A stretch of DNA of 11,922 nt from Anaerolineales bacterium UBA6131 (GTDB lineage Bacteria; Chloroflexota; Anaerolineae; UBA2200): NCBI GenBank assembly GCA_002435875.1, contig DIVN01000043.1, positions 1-11,922 of the forward strand, read 5' to 3'. Under the pieces are notes generated by a model. The model did not search any database, was not told the DNA's origin, and saw only the letters and a program-made list of their open reading frames with translations. Each line of letters begins with the position of its first letter. The first letter of the stretch is position 1. The position numbers and the translations under genes were made by a program. Shown here piece after piece: positions 1 through 7,312 of this stretch.

Positions 1-426
1 GATGGCGACGGGAAGATGGACTTGATCGTCTATCGGCCGAGCGTGGGTACGTGGTTCGCGCTCACCTCAAGCAATGGATACGACTCGCGTAGCTACTTCG
101 TGAAGGCCTACGGACGCGCAGAGGACATTCCCATCAGCGGCGATATTGACGGTGACAGCAAGATGGACCTTGTTCTCTACCGCCCAAGCGTCAGCGTCTG
201 GTTTTCTCTCAACTCCAGCAGCAACTATACCGCGAGCTTCGCCAAAGCCTGGGGCGCTCCGGGTGATTTGCCGGTCAGCGGAGATCTGGATGGTGATGGC
301 AAGATGGACCTCATCGTGTACCGGCCCGCCTACGGGGTTTGGTTTGGCCTGACCTCATCGAGCGGATATGACATCACGGATTACTTTGTCAAAGGATGGG
401 GAACCAACGGGGATTTGGCGGTCCGA
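1..426 (+). repeat. Three tandem propeller-blade repeats in the partial gene
   Basis: Units begin before position 1, at 142 and at 283, so the last full period is 141 bases. The DNA around the DGDGKMDL codons is nearly the same from unit to unit and matches the units of the next gene, so these are potential recombination partners. Confidence 0.8.
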
Positions 427-429
427 TAG
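1..429 (+). CDS. Partial exported protein with FG-GAP/VCBS-type repeats (C-terminal part)
   Basis: The reading frame is open from the first base, so the 5' end lies outside the window; the ATG at 16 is internal to a repeat and is not a start. What is visible is about 142 residues made of three repeats of about 47-49 residues. Each begins with a DxDGDGKMDL calcium-binding-like loop, continues with [IL]VYRP and a VWF strand, and ends with a W/Y-G...GD turn. This is the pattern of FG-GAP/VCBS-type beta-propeller blades in secreted bacterial proteins. The final repeat (from 283) runs to the TAG at 427-429. The same repeat ends the next gene, 82 bases downstream in the same direction, so the two are tandem paralogues at least in this module. 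The N-terminal part and its activity cannot be seen. The repeat identity is firm; the function of the whole protein is unknown. Confidence 0.85.
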   Translation, partial: DGDGKMDLIVYRPSVGTWFALTSSNGYDSRSYFVKAYGRAEDIPISGDIDGDSKMDLVLYRPSVSVWFSLNSSSNYTASFAKAWGAPGDLPVSGDLDGDGKMDLIVYRPAYGVWFGLTSSSGYDITDYFVKGWGTNGDLAVR

Positions 430-511
430 GCCAGTCCGCCGGTGACCGATTCATCGACTAGCTTTGCCGCGCCACCGTTGGTCTCTACGTTGCAGAATCC
501 TGGGGGACGTT

Positions 512-2569
512 ATGAAACGTGCTTTCTATCTCTGTGTATGTACTCTGGCCGTCGCTCTGTTCATCGCTTCCATCCCTTCACGCGGGCAGGGGCCTCTCTA
601 CGCGTCCGCAACAGACCGCTTTGGTGTCGGTGTCAACAACGCCTTCGGTTACGTAACTGACTTTGACGTCAACGCGTTGAACGTTGGTTGGTACTCTGAC
701 TGGTATGTGCATCCAAGCCCGCCCAGGCCTGGCGGGGTTGACTATGCTCAGCTTGTCTGGGTGGTGGCTGGGACGATCACGCCTGGCTTGTCGCAACTGG
801 GGCCAATCGTCGACGCCAACCCAGGGTCATTGTGGCTGGTTGGCAATGAGCCAGAATGCCTTTGGGTGGGCAACAACACCCCACAGCAATATGCGGCCGC
901 CTACCATGATGTGTACACGTTCATTAAGGGCCGCGATCCTACTGCCAAGATTGCCAACGGCGGGGTAGTTGAGCCTACGCCCCTGCGTCTGAAATGGCTC
1001 GACCAAGTACTCCAGCAGTACCAGACGCTGTACGGCCAGGCTATGCAGGTGGACGTTTGGAACATCCACATCCAGATCCTGCAGGAGAAGAAGTACGGCT
1101 GGGGATGCGAAATCCCAGTCGGCCTCTCAGACACTGTCGGACGTCTGTACACCATGGACGACAATGCCAATATTGACATCTTCCAGCAGTTGATCGTCGA
1201 AATGCGCACCTGGATGCGCGACCGGGGCTTCCAGGACAAGCCTTTGATCATTAGCGAGTACGGTGTGCTGTTTCCCCCGGAATACGGCTTTACAGTTGAG
1301 CGTGTAAATGCTTACATGAGTGCCAGCTTTGACTACCTCCTCTCTGCGATTAGCGGTGACATCGGCAATCCTGCCGATGAGAATCGCCTGGTGCAGCGCT
1401 GGATATGGTACAGCCTCAACGACCAACCCTGGGACCCCGATACCGGCGACGGCTTCAACGGAGGGCTCTACGACTATCGTTATCCCAGCTACCCCGGTGT
1501 GATCACTGCCTTCGGCGTCAATTACCGCAATTACACCCAGTCCGTCCTTTCTGCCACGCCAACGCCTACGCATACCTCTACCTCAACCGCGACTGCTACG
1601 TTGACGGCTACGCCAACTCAGACGTCGACTCCCACACCGACCCTCACACCTACCTCCACGGCAACCCCGGTGTCGGGCGCGCGCGCCAAGTCCGACATCG
1701 ACGGTGACGTGAAGACCGACTTGGTCATCTTCCGGCCCAGCAGTGCCACCTGGTTCGCCTTGCTCTCTTCGGCCAACTTCAACAGCTCCTTCAGCAAGTC
1801 CTGGGGCGCCAATGGCGACACTCCGCTCTCCGGCGACGTCGACGGCGACCGCAAGATGGACCTCGTCCTATACCGCCCCACTTACGGGGTGTGGTTTGGC
1901 CTGCGCTCCAGTGAGAACTATGACGCGAGCACCTACTTTGTCAAGGGCTGGGGTGCTACCGGCGATAAGCCCCTCTCCGGCGACCTCGATGGCGATGGCA
2001 AGATGGACCTGGTCATCTTCCGCCCTTCGGTCAATGCCTGGTTCGTATTGAAGTCGAGCAACAACTATGACCCGGCCGGATACTTTGGCAAGGCATGGGG
2101 TGCCACTGGTGATATCCCCATCTCCGGTGACCTGGACGGCGATGGCAAGATGGACCTCATCGTCTACCGCCCCACCTACGGCGTCTGGTTTGCGCTCCGC
2201 TCGACGGAAAACTACGATGCTGCCACCTACTTTGTCAAGGGCTGGGGTGCACCGGGTGACGTGCCCATCGGCGGCGGCGACCTCGATGCTGATGGCAAGA
2301 TGGACCTGGTAGTCTACCGACCGAGCGTCAATGTCTGGTTCGGGTCGCTTTCCTCCACTGGCTACACCACCAGTGTCGGCTATGCCTGGGGGAGCGCTGG
2401 GGACACGCCTGTCGGTGGTGGGGATCTAGACGGCGACGGCAAGATGGACCTGGTGGTCTACCGACCGACCGTTGGCGTCTGGTTCGCTCTTCTCTCGACC
2501 AACGGCTACAACGCCAACAACTACCTGGCGCGTAGCCTGGGACAAAGTGGCGATATCCCCGTGCAGTAG
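512..2569 (+). CDS. Secreted glycoside-hydrolase-like protein with C-terminal calcium-loop repeats
   Basis: A 685-residue protein. I chose the ATG at 512 over an upstream in-frame start at 464. It has a GGGGGA ribosome site at 502-507 and begins a clean signal peptide: MKR followed by a hydrophobic stretch to about residue 26. Residues 33-345 look like a TIM-barrel glycoside hydrolase of clan A type. GNEPE (E113) would be the acid/base at the end of strand 4 and ISEYG (E249) the nucleophile at the end of strand 7, with WNIH (about 183-186) and RWIWYS (about 296-301) as further barrel strands. A Thr/Pro linker covers about 348-387. From residue 395 there are six FG-GAP/VCBS-type repeats up to the end. 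It is probably exported and acts on an extracellular polysaccharide; substrate and GH family cannot be told by eye. The preceding partial gene shares the repeat module. I am sure of the architecture, moderately sure of the hydrolase call. Confidence 0.82.
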   Translation: MKRAFYLCVCTLAVALFIASIPSRGQGPLYASATDRFGVGVNNAFGYVTDFDVNALNVGWYSDWYVHPSPPRPGGVDYAQLVWVVAGTITPGLSQLGPIVDANPGSLWLVGNEPECLWVGNNTPQQYAAAYHDVYTFIKGRDPTAKIANGGVVEPTPLRLKWLDQVLQQYQTLYGQAMQVDVWNIHIQILQEKKYGWGCEIPVGLSDTVGRLYTMDDNANIDIFQQLIVEMRTWMRDRGFQDKPLIISEYGVLFPPEYGFTVERVNAYMSASFDYLLSAISGDIGNPADENRLVQRWIWYSLNDQPWDPDTGDGFNGGLYDYRYPSYPGVITAFGVNYRNYTQSVLSATPTPTHTSTSTATATLTATPTQTSTPTPTLTPTSTATPVSGARAKSDIDGDVKTDLVIFRPSSATWFALLSSANFNSSFSKSWGANGDTPLSGDVDGDRKMDLVLYRPTYGVWFGLRSSENYDASTYFVKGWGATGDKPLSGDLDGDGKMDLVIFRPSVNAWFVLKSSNNYDPAGYFGKAWGATGDIPISGDLDGDGKMDLIVYRPTYGVWFALRSTENYDAATYFVKGWGAPGDVPIGGGDLDADGKMDLVVYRPSVNVWFGSLSSTGYTTSVGYAWGSAGDTPVGGGDLDGDGKMDLVVYRPTVGVWFALLSTNGYNANNYLARSLGQSGDIPVQ
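1694..2566 (+). repeat. Six tandem propeller-blade repeats (about 147 bp each)
   Basis: Units begin at the first Asp codon of DxDGDGK at 1694, 1835, 1982, 2129, 2279 and 2423, with periods of 141, 147, 147, 150, 144 and 147 bases. Each carries DxDxDGKxDL, a [FY]RP turn, a WF strand and a WG..GD turn. Unit 5 has Ala at the usual Gly of the loop (DLDADGK), and units 4 and 5 end in GGG instead of SG. Six or seven such blades would close a beta-propeller. Confidence 0.85.
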
Positions 2570-2984
2570 AGTCTGCGCGGCGCCGTGCGTCACAGCTGCA
2601 TTCTGCGTCCCATTTCGCGATGTCGGGGCGCTGTGAGGCGGACCCGGCGGACAGTCATCTGTCGGTCTCAACTACACCACGCCAGATCGTGTCTGGGTTG
2701 GCGAGACCACGACGGACCAGCGGGTTGCACTTTGCCGGCTGGGCGACCTGTATAGGACGCAAGTGCCATCGATGAGCTACAGTGCTGTCACTGCGACAGC
2801 AGGAAGACGTTCACACGTGTCCTACTGTCAACACGCTCGCGACTCTGTCAGCCGGTCACACTCTGCACCCCTACCCCAACGCTCCTCGGCATGCCAATCT
2901 GACCCGCAAACAGTACCAACAGGCGGCGGGTCTGTAGGTCGCGGCGCTGTCAGACAAGATGTGCCACAAGTCCGGGTCCGCCTG
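2570..2984. other. Non-coding stretch between the secreted protein gene and fmdB
   Basis: I see no convincing gene here: the open frames lack ribosome sites and recognisable motifs. Two small hairpins are visible. One is GACAG/CTGTC with a 4-base loop at 2650-2663. The other is TGCTGTC/GACAGCA with a 5-base loop at 2783-2801. An 8-base palindrome ACACGTGT lies at 2813-2820. Neither hairpin is followed by a T-tract, so they are not convincing intrinsic terminators. Confidence 0.5.
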
Positions 2985-3013
2985 TTGCCTTTCGCGCCGA
3001 AGTATGCTAGAAT
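2985..3013 (+). promoter_or_regulatory. Sigma-70-like promoter for the fmdB-type gene
   Basis: TTGCCT (2985-2990), a 17-base spacer and TAGAAT (3008-3013), with a TG one base upstream of the -10 (3005-3006) making it an extended -10 element. It lies about 40 bases upstream of the start codon at 3051. Seen directly; activity is inferred. Confidence 0.6.
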
Positions 3014-3050
3014 ATCCTGGTAGATTGGCTCCAGGAGGTTGAGGTACAGC

Positions 3051-3356
3051 ATGCCCTTATACGAGTATGAATGCGAGTGCTGCGGCATTCGTTTTGAGCG
3101 TCTTCAGCATTTCAAGGATCCACAACTGACCGAATGTCCGGAATGTGGCGGGGCCGTGCATCGTGTGATCCAACCGGTGGGCATCATCTTCAAGGGCTCA
3201 GGGTTTTACATTACGGACAATCGCCAACTGTCGCCAACCCTCAAGAAACCGCACAAGGAGATCGAGGCTCCAAAGGACTCGGACGAAAAGAAGGCTCTTC
3301 CTGCAGCCAAGGGGAGTGCAACCGAGCCGAGCAAGACGCCAGCTAGCTCATCCTGA
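3051..3356 (+). CDS. FmdB-family zinc-ribbon regulatory protein
   Basis: A 101-residue protein with the family's hallmark start MPLYEYEC. CxxC pairs at C8/C11 and C29/C32 form a zinc ribbon (CECCG ... CPECGG). The conserved core then continues through about residue 60, ending with the GFYITD segment typical of this family. The tail (about 64-101) is Lys/Ala/Ser-rich and probably disordered. I chose the ATG at 3051; a TTG four codons upstream is in frame, but it overlaps the AGGAGG ribosome site (3033-3038) and would add residues before the conserved start. Small FmdB-type proteins are named after a putative regulator of formamidase/acetamidase genes; their real role is mostly unknown. The gene is monocistronic behind its own promoter and convergent with the next gene. 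Confidence 0.9.
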   Translation: MPLYEYECECCGIRFERLQHFKDPQLTECPECGGAVHRVIQPVGIIFKGSGFYITDNRQLSPTLKKPHKEIEAPKDSDEKKALPAAKGSATEPSKTPASSS

Positions 3357-3382
3357 GAGACGAGAAGAGTCAATGGTGCGCT

Positions 3383-3682
3383 TTACAGCTGGAAGCTGTC
3401 GGTTGCTTCGACTACCCGGCGTCGGTAGTTGTCTACGAAGGCTAAGAGTCCGGCCTCAAGCGCATGCCAGTCATCGCTGGTCAGTATCTCCTGCATGCCC
3501 CGCAGTGTCTCCGTCACACCGCCAGCCAGGACCTGAGGCCCGGGTCCGTAGACCGTGTACCAGGCATCCGTGGGCTGGATTCCCAATTTGACCATGGCCG
3601 GCCCAAACTCATGCATCACAAACTCGACGTACTCCGATTCACGGCCGGGCTTGATATCCCATGTCATGAGCAGTTTGATCAC
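3383..3682 (-). CDS. Small conserved-looking protein of unknown function, possibly a dimeric alpha/beta barrel fold
   Basis: With the GTG at 3682 as start, the protein has 99 residues: a beta strand (IKLLMTWDIKPG), a helix (residues about 14-30), a second strand around AWYTVYG, a short strand (PQVLAGG), then helices to the end. This layout recalls small ferredoxin-like dimeric alpha/beta-barrel proteins (NIPSNAP or monooxygenase-like), but I do not recognise a named family and give no function. The frame stays open upstream to ATG codons at 3703 and 3778. I prefer GTG 3682 because GGAG sits 9 bases upstream and the core begins there. The ATG at 3778 lies inside a good -10 box (3774-3779), so a transcript from that promoter could not include it. 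ATG 3703, with AGGA three bases upstream, remains possible (106 residues). The gene converges on fmdB with 26 bases between stops. Confidence 0.7.
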   Translation of the reverse strand: MIKLLMTWDIKPGRESEYVEFVMHEFGPAMVKLGIQPTDAWYTVYGPGPQVLAGGVTETLRGMQEILTSDDWHALEAGLLAFVDNYRRRVVEATDSFQL

Positions 3683-3773
3683 GATCCCCAACTCCAGCCG
3701 CATCTGTCCTGTTGTACCTACGGTCCAAGCTCGGACATCGACCGTTTGCACCGTGCGTCCGCATACCTTTCTC

Positions 3774-3802
3774 ATCATAGCAGGGACGACTCACGACTGC
3801 AA
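3774..3802 (-). promoter_or_regulatory. Sigma-70-like promoter for the small minus-strand gene
   Basis: On the minus strand: TTGCAG (3802-3797), a 17-base spacer and TATGAT (3779-3774), with TGC directly before the -10 as an extended -10 element. Transcription would begin near 3767, upstream of both the GTG 3682 and ATG 3703 starts. Confidence 0.5.
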
Positions 3803-3862
3803 GTCGCCCTCGCTGCGCTCACCGTTAGTCCCGCGACGGCACCTGCCGGCGTCTACGTGCTT

Positions 3863-3879
3863 ATGAGGGCAGTCAGTCC

Positions 3880-3895
<16 letters not shown>
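3863..3895 (+). repeat. Short tandem duplication spanning the dtd start codon
   Basis: The 12 bases ATGAGGGCAGTC occur at 3863-3874 and again at 3880-3891, followed by AGTCC in the first copy and GTCC in the second, so the unit is 17 then 16 bases. The second copy holds the real dtd start. The GAGGG of the first copy (3865-3869) lies 10 bases before that start and can serve as its ribosome site. Confidence 0.8.
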
Positions 3896-4335
<440 letters not shown>

Positions 4336-4474
4336 CCCCAGGTCAGGTTGGCGAAAGATACGGAACCAGGTGACGGGCTGAGCGTCTTCACGATAGACTG
4401 CCACGCCATCCAAGGGGGGCTGTGGCGCAAACGTGCTGACCATCTCTGCGTCCCAATCCGGATCGAGGTGTGAC

Positions 4475-6016
4475 ATGCCTGGAAGGCGGATCTCGAACTC
4501 AATGAAGCTCGCCTTGTGCTCGGTGCTCATGCTGCTGTGTGCATGCTCAACCACACCTGGTCGGGTGCCCTCCCTGACGGTCGAACTGGTGATGACCTCC
4601 ACAGGCTCATCGTTGAGCCTGAGAGGACGGGGATGGCAGCCCGGTGAACAAGTCAGCACATCGATCGGAGAGCCCGGCGCATCTGAGGCGGAGTTCCAGC
4701 AACTCACGACGATCTTGACTGATGCCTCTGGGGCATTTACTGCCTTCACCCTCGTCCCTCAGGATGCCCGCTGGGCCAATGTGCTGCAACTCCAGGTCAC
4801 GGCCCGCAGCCGCGATGCCAAGCGGGTGGCGGTAGCCAGTTTCGAGCACCGACCGCTAGTGACAGCAGTGCCAACACCGGTAAAGACTCTGACAAGCTCA
4901 CCACAAGAGTCAACGACTGCGTTAGGGTCGGTGACTGGCGTCGATACAGACCGACTCACTATTCAGATCAGGCCTGTCGACACCCGCATTGTTACCGTTC
5001 AGTTGGGGCCCGCCACGCGCCTATTGCTGCGCGGCCAACAGGTGACCATCCAAGAAGTCGGCCTGGGCAGCCTGCTTGAGGCTACAGGACAGATCAATCC
5101 ACAGGACTCGAGCAACCTGCTAGCTTCGACGGTCAACATCCTAAGCACACCCACTATGCAGGGTCCCAGCCCTTCTCCTACGCCCACTCTGGCGCCGCAG
5201 TTCTGGCAGGGAGAATACTACGGCAACACCACACTGAGCGGAAACCCCATCCTGAAGCGGAATGATCCAGTAATCGACTTTGATTGGCAGCGCGCCGGAC
5301 CCGCGCAGGGCCTGCCAGAAGACGGCTTTGCGGTTCGCTGGAGCGGAAGCTGGCCCTTCGACGAAGGGGCCTATCGTTTCCAGGCACAAGTGGATGATGG
5401 CATTCGAGTCTGGCTGGACGGGCATCTGGTTATCGACCAATGGTACCAGAGCACAGGAGCGTCGTACAGCGGGGACTGCTACGTGAGTGCCGGTTGGCAT
5501 GCCGTACGCGTCGAATACTTTGACGCACAGGAGTCGGCGATGGCGCGGGTCTGGTGGGACTACAGGGGAGAAGGCGCCACACAATCCTTCCCGGACTGGC
5601 GAGCTGAATATTACGCTAACATGTCGCTTGATGGTCTGCCCTATCTGGTGGTGAATGATCAACTAGTGGACTTTGACTGGGGCGAAGGCCCAGCCGCGAC
5701 AGGGATGCCTGCCGACGCGTTCTCTGCCCGGTGGACGACCAAGACCGACCTGGTTGAGGGAGCGTACACATTCCACGCTCGCGCTGATGACGGCGTCCGC
5801 GTCTGGGTCAATGATGCCCTCATCATTGACCACTGGGGCGATGGAGCAGCAGCTATCTACACTGGCCAGGCCACTGTGACCACGGGGAACCAGGCTATTC
5901 GTGTCGAATACTATGAAAACGCAGGGCTGGCGACCATCAAGTTGTGGTGGGAGATGCTGCCAGCCACACCTACCCCAACGACTACCCCACTACCCGAAGC
6001 GACCGCAACACCATAG
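4475..6016 (+). CDS. Lipoprotein with two PA14 domains
   Basis: A 513-residue protein. I chose ATG 4475 because GAGGTG (4465-4470) lies just upstream and the product opens with a basic stretch (PGRR...MK), a hydrophobic core and a lipobox-like LCAC with Cys24 as probable lipidation site; Cys at the -2 position is unusual. ATG 4502 is the alternative. Residues about 33-128 look like a beta-sandwich (GRGWQPGEQV). Residues about 149-225 resemble a DUF5666-like small beta domain (GSVTGVDTDRLTI). A Pro/Thr linker follows, then two PA14 domains (about 243-365 and 375-493). Each has EYY, [VL][VI]DFDW, VRW or ARW, DDG[IV]RVW and a W-W end. PA14 domains usually bind carbohydrate at the cell surface. 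The protein ends in a bare Pro/Thr tail (about 496-513). It probably sits on the outer face of the membrane; its ligand is unknown. Confidence 0.85.
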   Translation: MPGRRISNSMKLALCSVLMLLCACSTTPGRVPSLTVELVMTSTGSSLSLRGRGWQPGEQVSTSIGEPGASEAEFQQLTTILTDASGAFTAFTLVPQDARWANVLQLQVTARSRDAKRVAVASFEHRPLVTAVPTPVKTLTSSPQESTTALGSVTGVDTDRLTIQIRPVDTRIVTVQLGPATRLLLRGQQVTIQEVGLGSLLEATGQINPQDSSNLLASTVNILSTPTMQGPSPSPTPTLAPQFWQGEYYGNTTLSGNPILKRNDPVIDFDWQRAGPAQGLPEDGFAVRWSGSWPFDEGAYRFQAQVDDGIRVWLDGHLVIDQWYQSTGASYSGDCYVSAGWHAVRVEYFDAQESAMARVWWDYRGEGATQSFPDWRAEYYANMSLDGLPYLVVNDQLVDFDWGEGPAATGMPADAFSARWTTKTDLVEGAYTFHARADDGVRVWVNDALIIDHWGDGAAAIYTGQATVTTGNQAIRVEYYENAGLATIKLWWEMLPATPTPTTTPLPEATATP

Positions 6017-6139
6017 CACGCGCCTACTCGCCAGCTCACCAACTGCTCCATCCCCAGACAGCCTGGCCGGTCCGGCTTGGCGTCACAGAGTGCTGTCGGC
6101 CACGGACATCGTCCAACCCGCGGTGCATCGTCCGCATTC

Positions 6140-6168
6140 TTGACTTGCTGTGCACCCATTCCTATACT
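6140..6168 (+). promoter_or_regulatory. Strong sigma-70-like promoter for the chlD operon
   Basis: TTGACT (6140-6145), a 17-base spacer and TATACT (6163-6168), each five of six matches to consensus. The expected start point is near 6175, which leaves a short leader of about 25 bases with AAGGAT (6188-6193) before the ATG at 6202. Confidence 0.7.
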
Positions 6169-6201
6169 GCAGGGACACGTCCCGCTCAAGGATGATCTCT
6201 C

Positions 6202-7290
6202 ATGGTGATCTTTCCCTTTACCGCCATCGTTGGCCAAGACAAGATGAAGCGAGCGCTGATCCTCAACGCGATCAGCCCCCAGATTGGAGGCGTGCTCATC
6301 CGAGGGGAGCGTGGCACAGCCAAGTCCACCGCTGCGCGCGCCTTAGCCGCACTCCTGCCCGAGATCGACACGGTTGCCGGTTGTCCTTTCCACTGCGACC
6401 CCACAGATATCTCGGCCCTTTGCGACGATTGCCGCGAGCGGCTGAACCAAGAGCGAATCCTATCCGTAGCCAGACAGCGCATTCAATTCGTCGATCTACC
6501 CGTGAGCGCTACCGAGGATCGTGTTGTGGGTACCCTGGATATTGAAAAGGCGATCAAGAGCGGCGAACGCCACTTCGAGCCAGGCGTCTTGGCGGCGGCC
6601 AATCGCAGCCTGCTCTATGTCGATGAAGTCAATCTGCTGGACGACCACGTTGTAGACCTTCTCCTAGACTCGGCAGCCATGGGTGTCAATGTTGTCGAGC
6701 GCGAGGGCATCTCATTCACGCATCCAGCCCGATTCATCCTCGTAGGAACCATGAACCCCGAGGAAGGAGAGCTGCGCCCACAGCTTCTTGATCGGTTTGC
6801 GCTTTGCGTGGAGATTCAGGGTATCCAGGACACTGGGCGACGGGTGGACATTCTGCGGCGGCGAGTGCAGTTCGAGGAGGATCCCCTCGGATTCTATCAG
6901 GCCTGGGAGGAGACCGAGGCTGCCCTCTCTCGCCGCATCGAGCAAGCTCGGATTCTTCTACCCCAGGTCACCTACACGGAACAAGACCTGCTACAGATCG
7001 CCGAACTCACCGTTGAATTCGACGTGGACGGCCATCGTGCAGACATCGTCATTCTCAAGACCGCATTGGCGCACGCCGCTTTCGAGGGACGCACTGGGAT
7101 TGTGGAGCAGGACATCTTGCTCGCCGCGGAGCTTGCCCTTCCACATCGGCTCAAGAAACGTCCTTTCCAGGAGACCGAACAGCACTTTGAGCGTCTGGAG
7201 AAACGGCTTGAGCAAGCTCGTTCCGTTACCTCAAGTCAGCTGAGCAGCCAGGAAGACTTGGATGCAGTAAAAAAAAAAAGAAGATGCTGA
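6202..7290 (+). CDS. chlD: ChlI-like AAA+ ATPase: short form and N-terminal half of a frameshifted ChlD (cobaltochelatase type)
   Basis: In the zero frame this is a 362-residue AAA+ ATPase of the magnesium/cobalt chelatase group, close in length to free ChlI/BchI subunits. It shows Walker A GERGTAKS (35-42), Walker B LLYVDEVN (137-144), sensor/arginine segments in GTMNPEEGELRPQLLDRF (182-199) and the helical lid to about residue 330. A four-cysteine cluster (C61, C65, C74, C77) sits in the insert after Walker A. The end KKKRRC then TGA at 7288-7290 follows a run of eleven A. A +1 (or -2) step in that run joins this part to the VWA domain in the next frame, giving about 674 residues, the usual ChlD size. 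Such proteins insert Co or Mg into tetrapyrroles together with CobN or ChlH, neither of which is in the window. It is the first gene of an operon with its own promoter. Confidence 0.88.
   Translation: MVIFPFTAIVGQDKMKRALILNAISPQIGGVLIRGERGTAKSTAARALAALLPEIDTVAGCPFHCDPTDISALCDDCRERLNQERILSVARQRIQFVDLPVSATEDRVVGTLDIEKAIKSGERHFEPGVLAAANRSLLYVDEVNLLDDHVVDLLLDSAAMGVNVVEREGISFTHPARFILVGTMNPEEGELRPQLLDRFALCVEIQGIQDTGRRVDILRRRVQFEEDPLGFYQAWEETEAALSRRIEQARILLPQVTYTEQDLLQIAELTVEFDVDGHRADIVILKTALAHAAFEGRTGIVEQDILLAAELALPHRLKKRPFQETEQHFERLEKRLEQARSVTSSQLSSQEDLDAVKKKRRC
7269..7279 (+). other. Eleven-A slippery run: frame switch site within chlD
   Basis: Eleven consecutive A residues follow GATGCAGT. In the zero frame (GTA AAA AAA AAA AGA) translation stops at TGA 7288-7290. 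In the -1 frame it stops at TAG 7299-7301. Only the +1/-2 frame continues (AAA GAA GAT GCT GAG) into the 300-residue VWA part. The +1 frame has a TAA at 7268-7270, directly before the run, so the switch must happen within it. Ribosomal frameshifting, RNA-polymerase slippage (10 or 13 A in the transcript) or a sequencing error would all give the join. Confidence 0.8.
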
Positions 7291-7312
7291 GCCCTCCGTA
7301 GAGCAACGGACC

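Noticed and set aside
464..511. Earlier in-frame start for the glycoside-hydrolase-like protein
   Set aside because: It adds 16 residues before a clean signal peptide and has no ribosome site, while ATG 512 has one.
1553..1680. ACN-type short repeats read as a microsatellite or CRISPR-like array
   Set aside because: They encode the Thr/Pro linker of the secreted protein in frame and have no spacer structure.
2650..2663. GACAG/CTGTC hairpin as terminator of the secreted protein gene
   Set aside because: Only 5 base pairs, no T-tract, and 80 bases past the stop.
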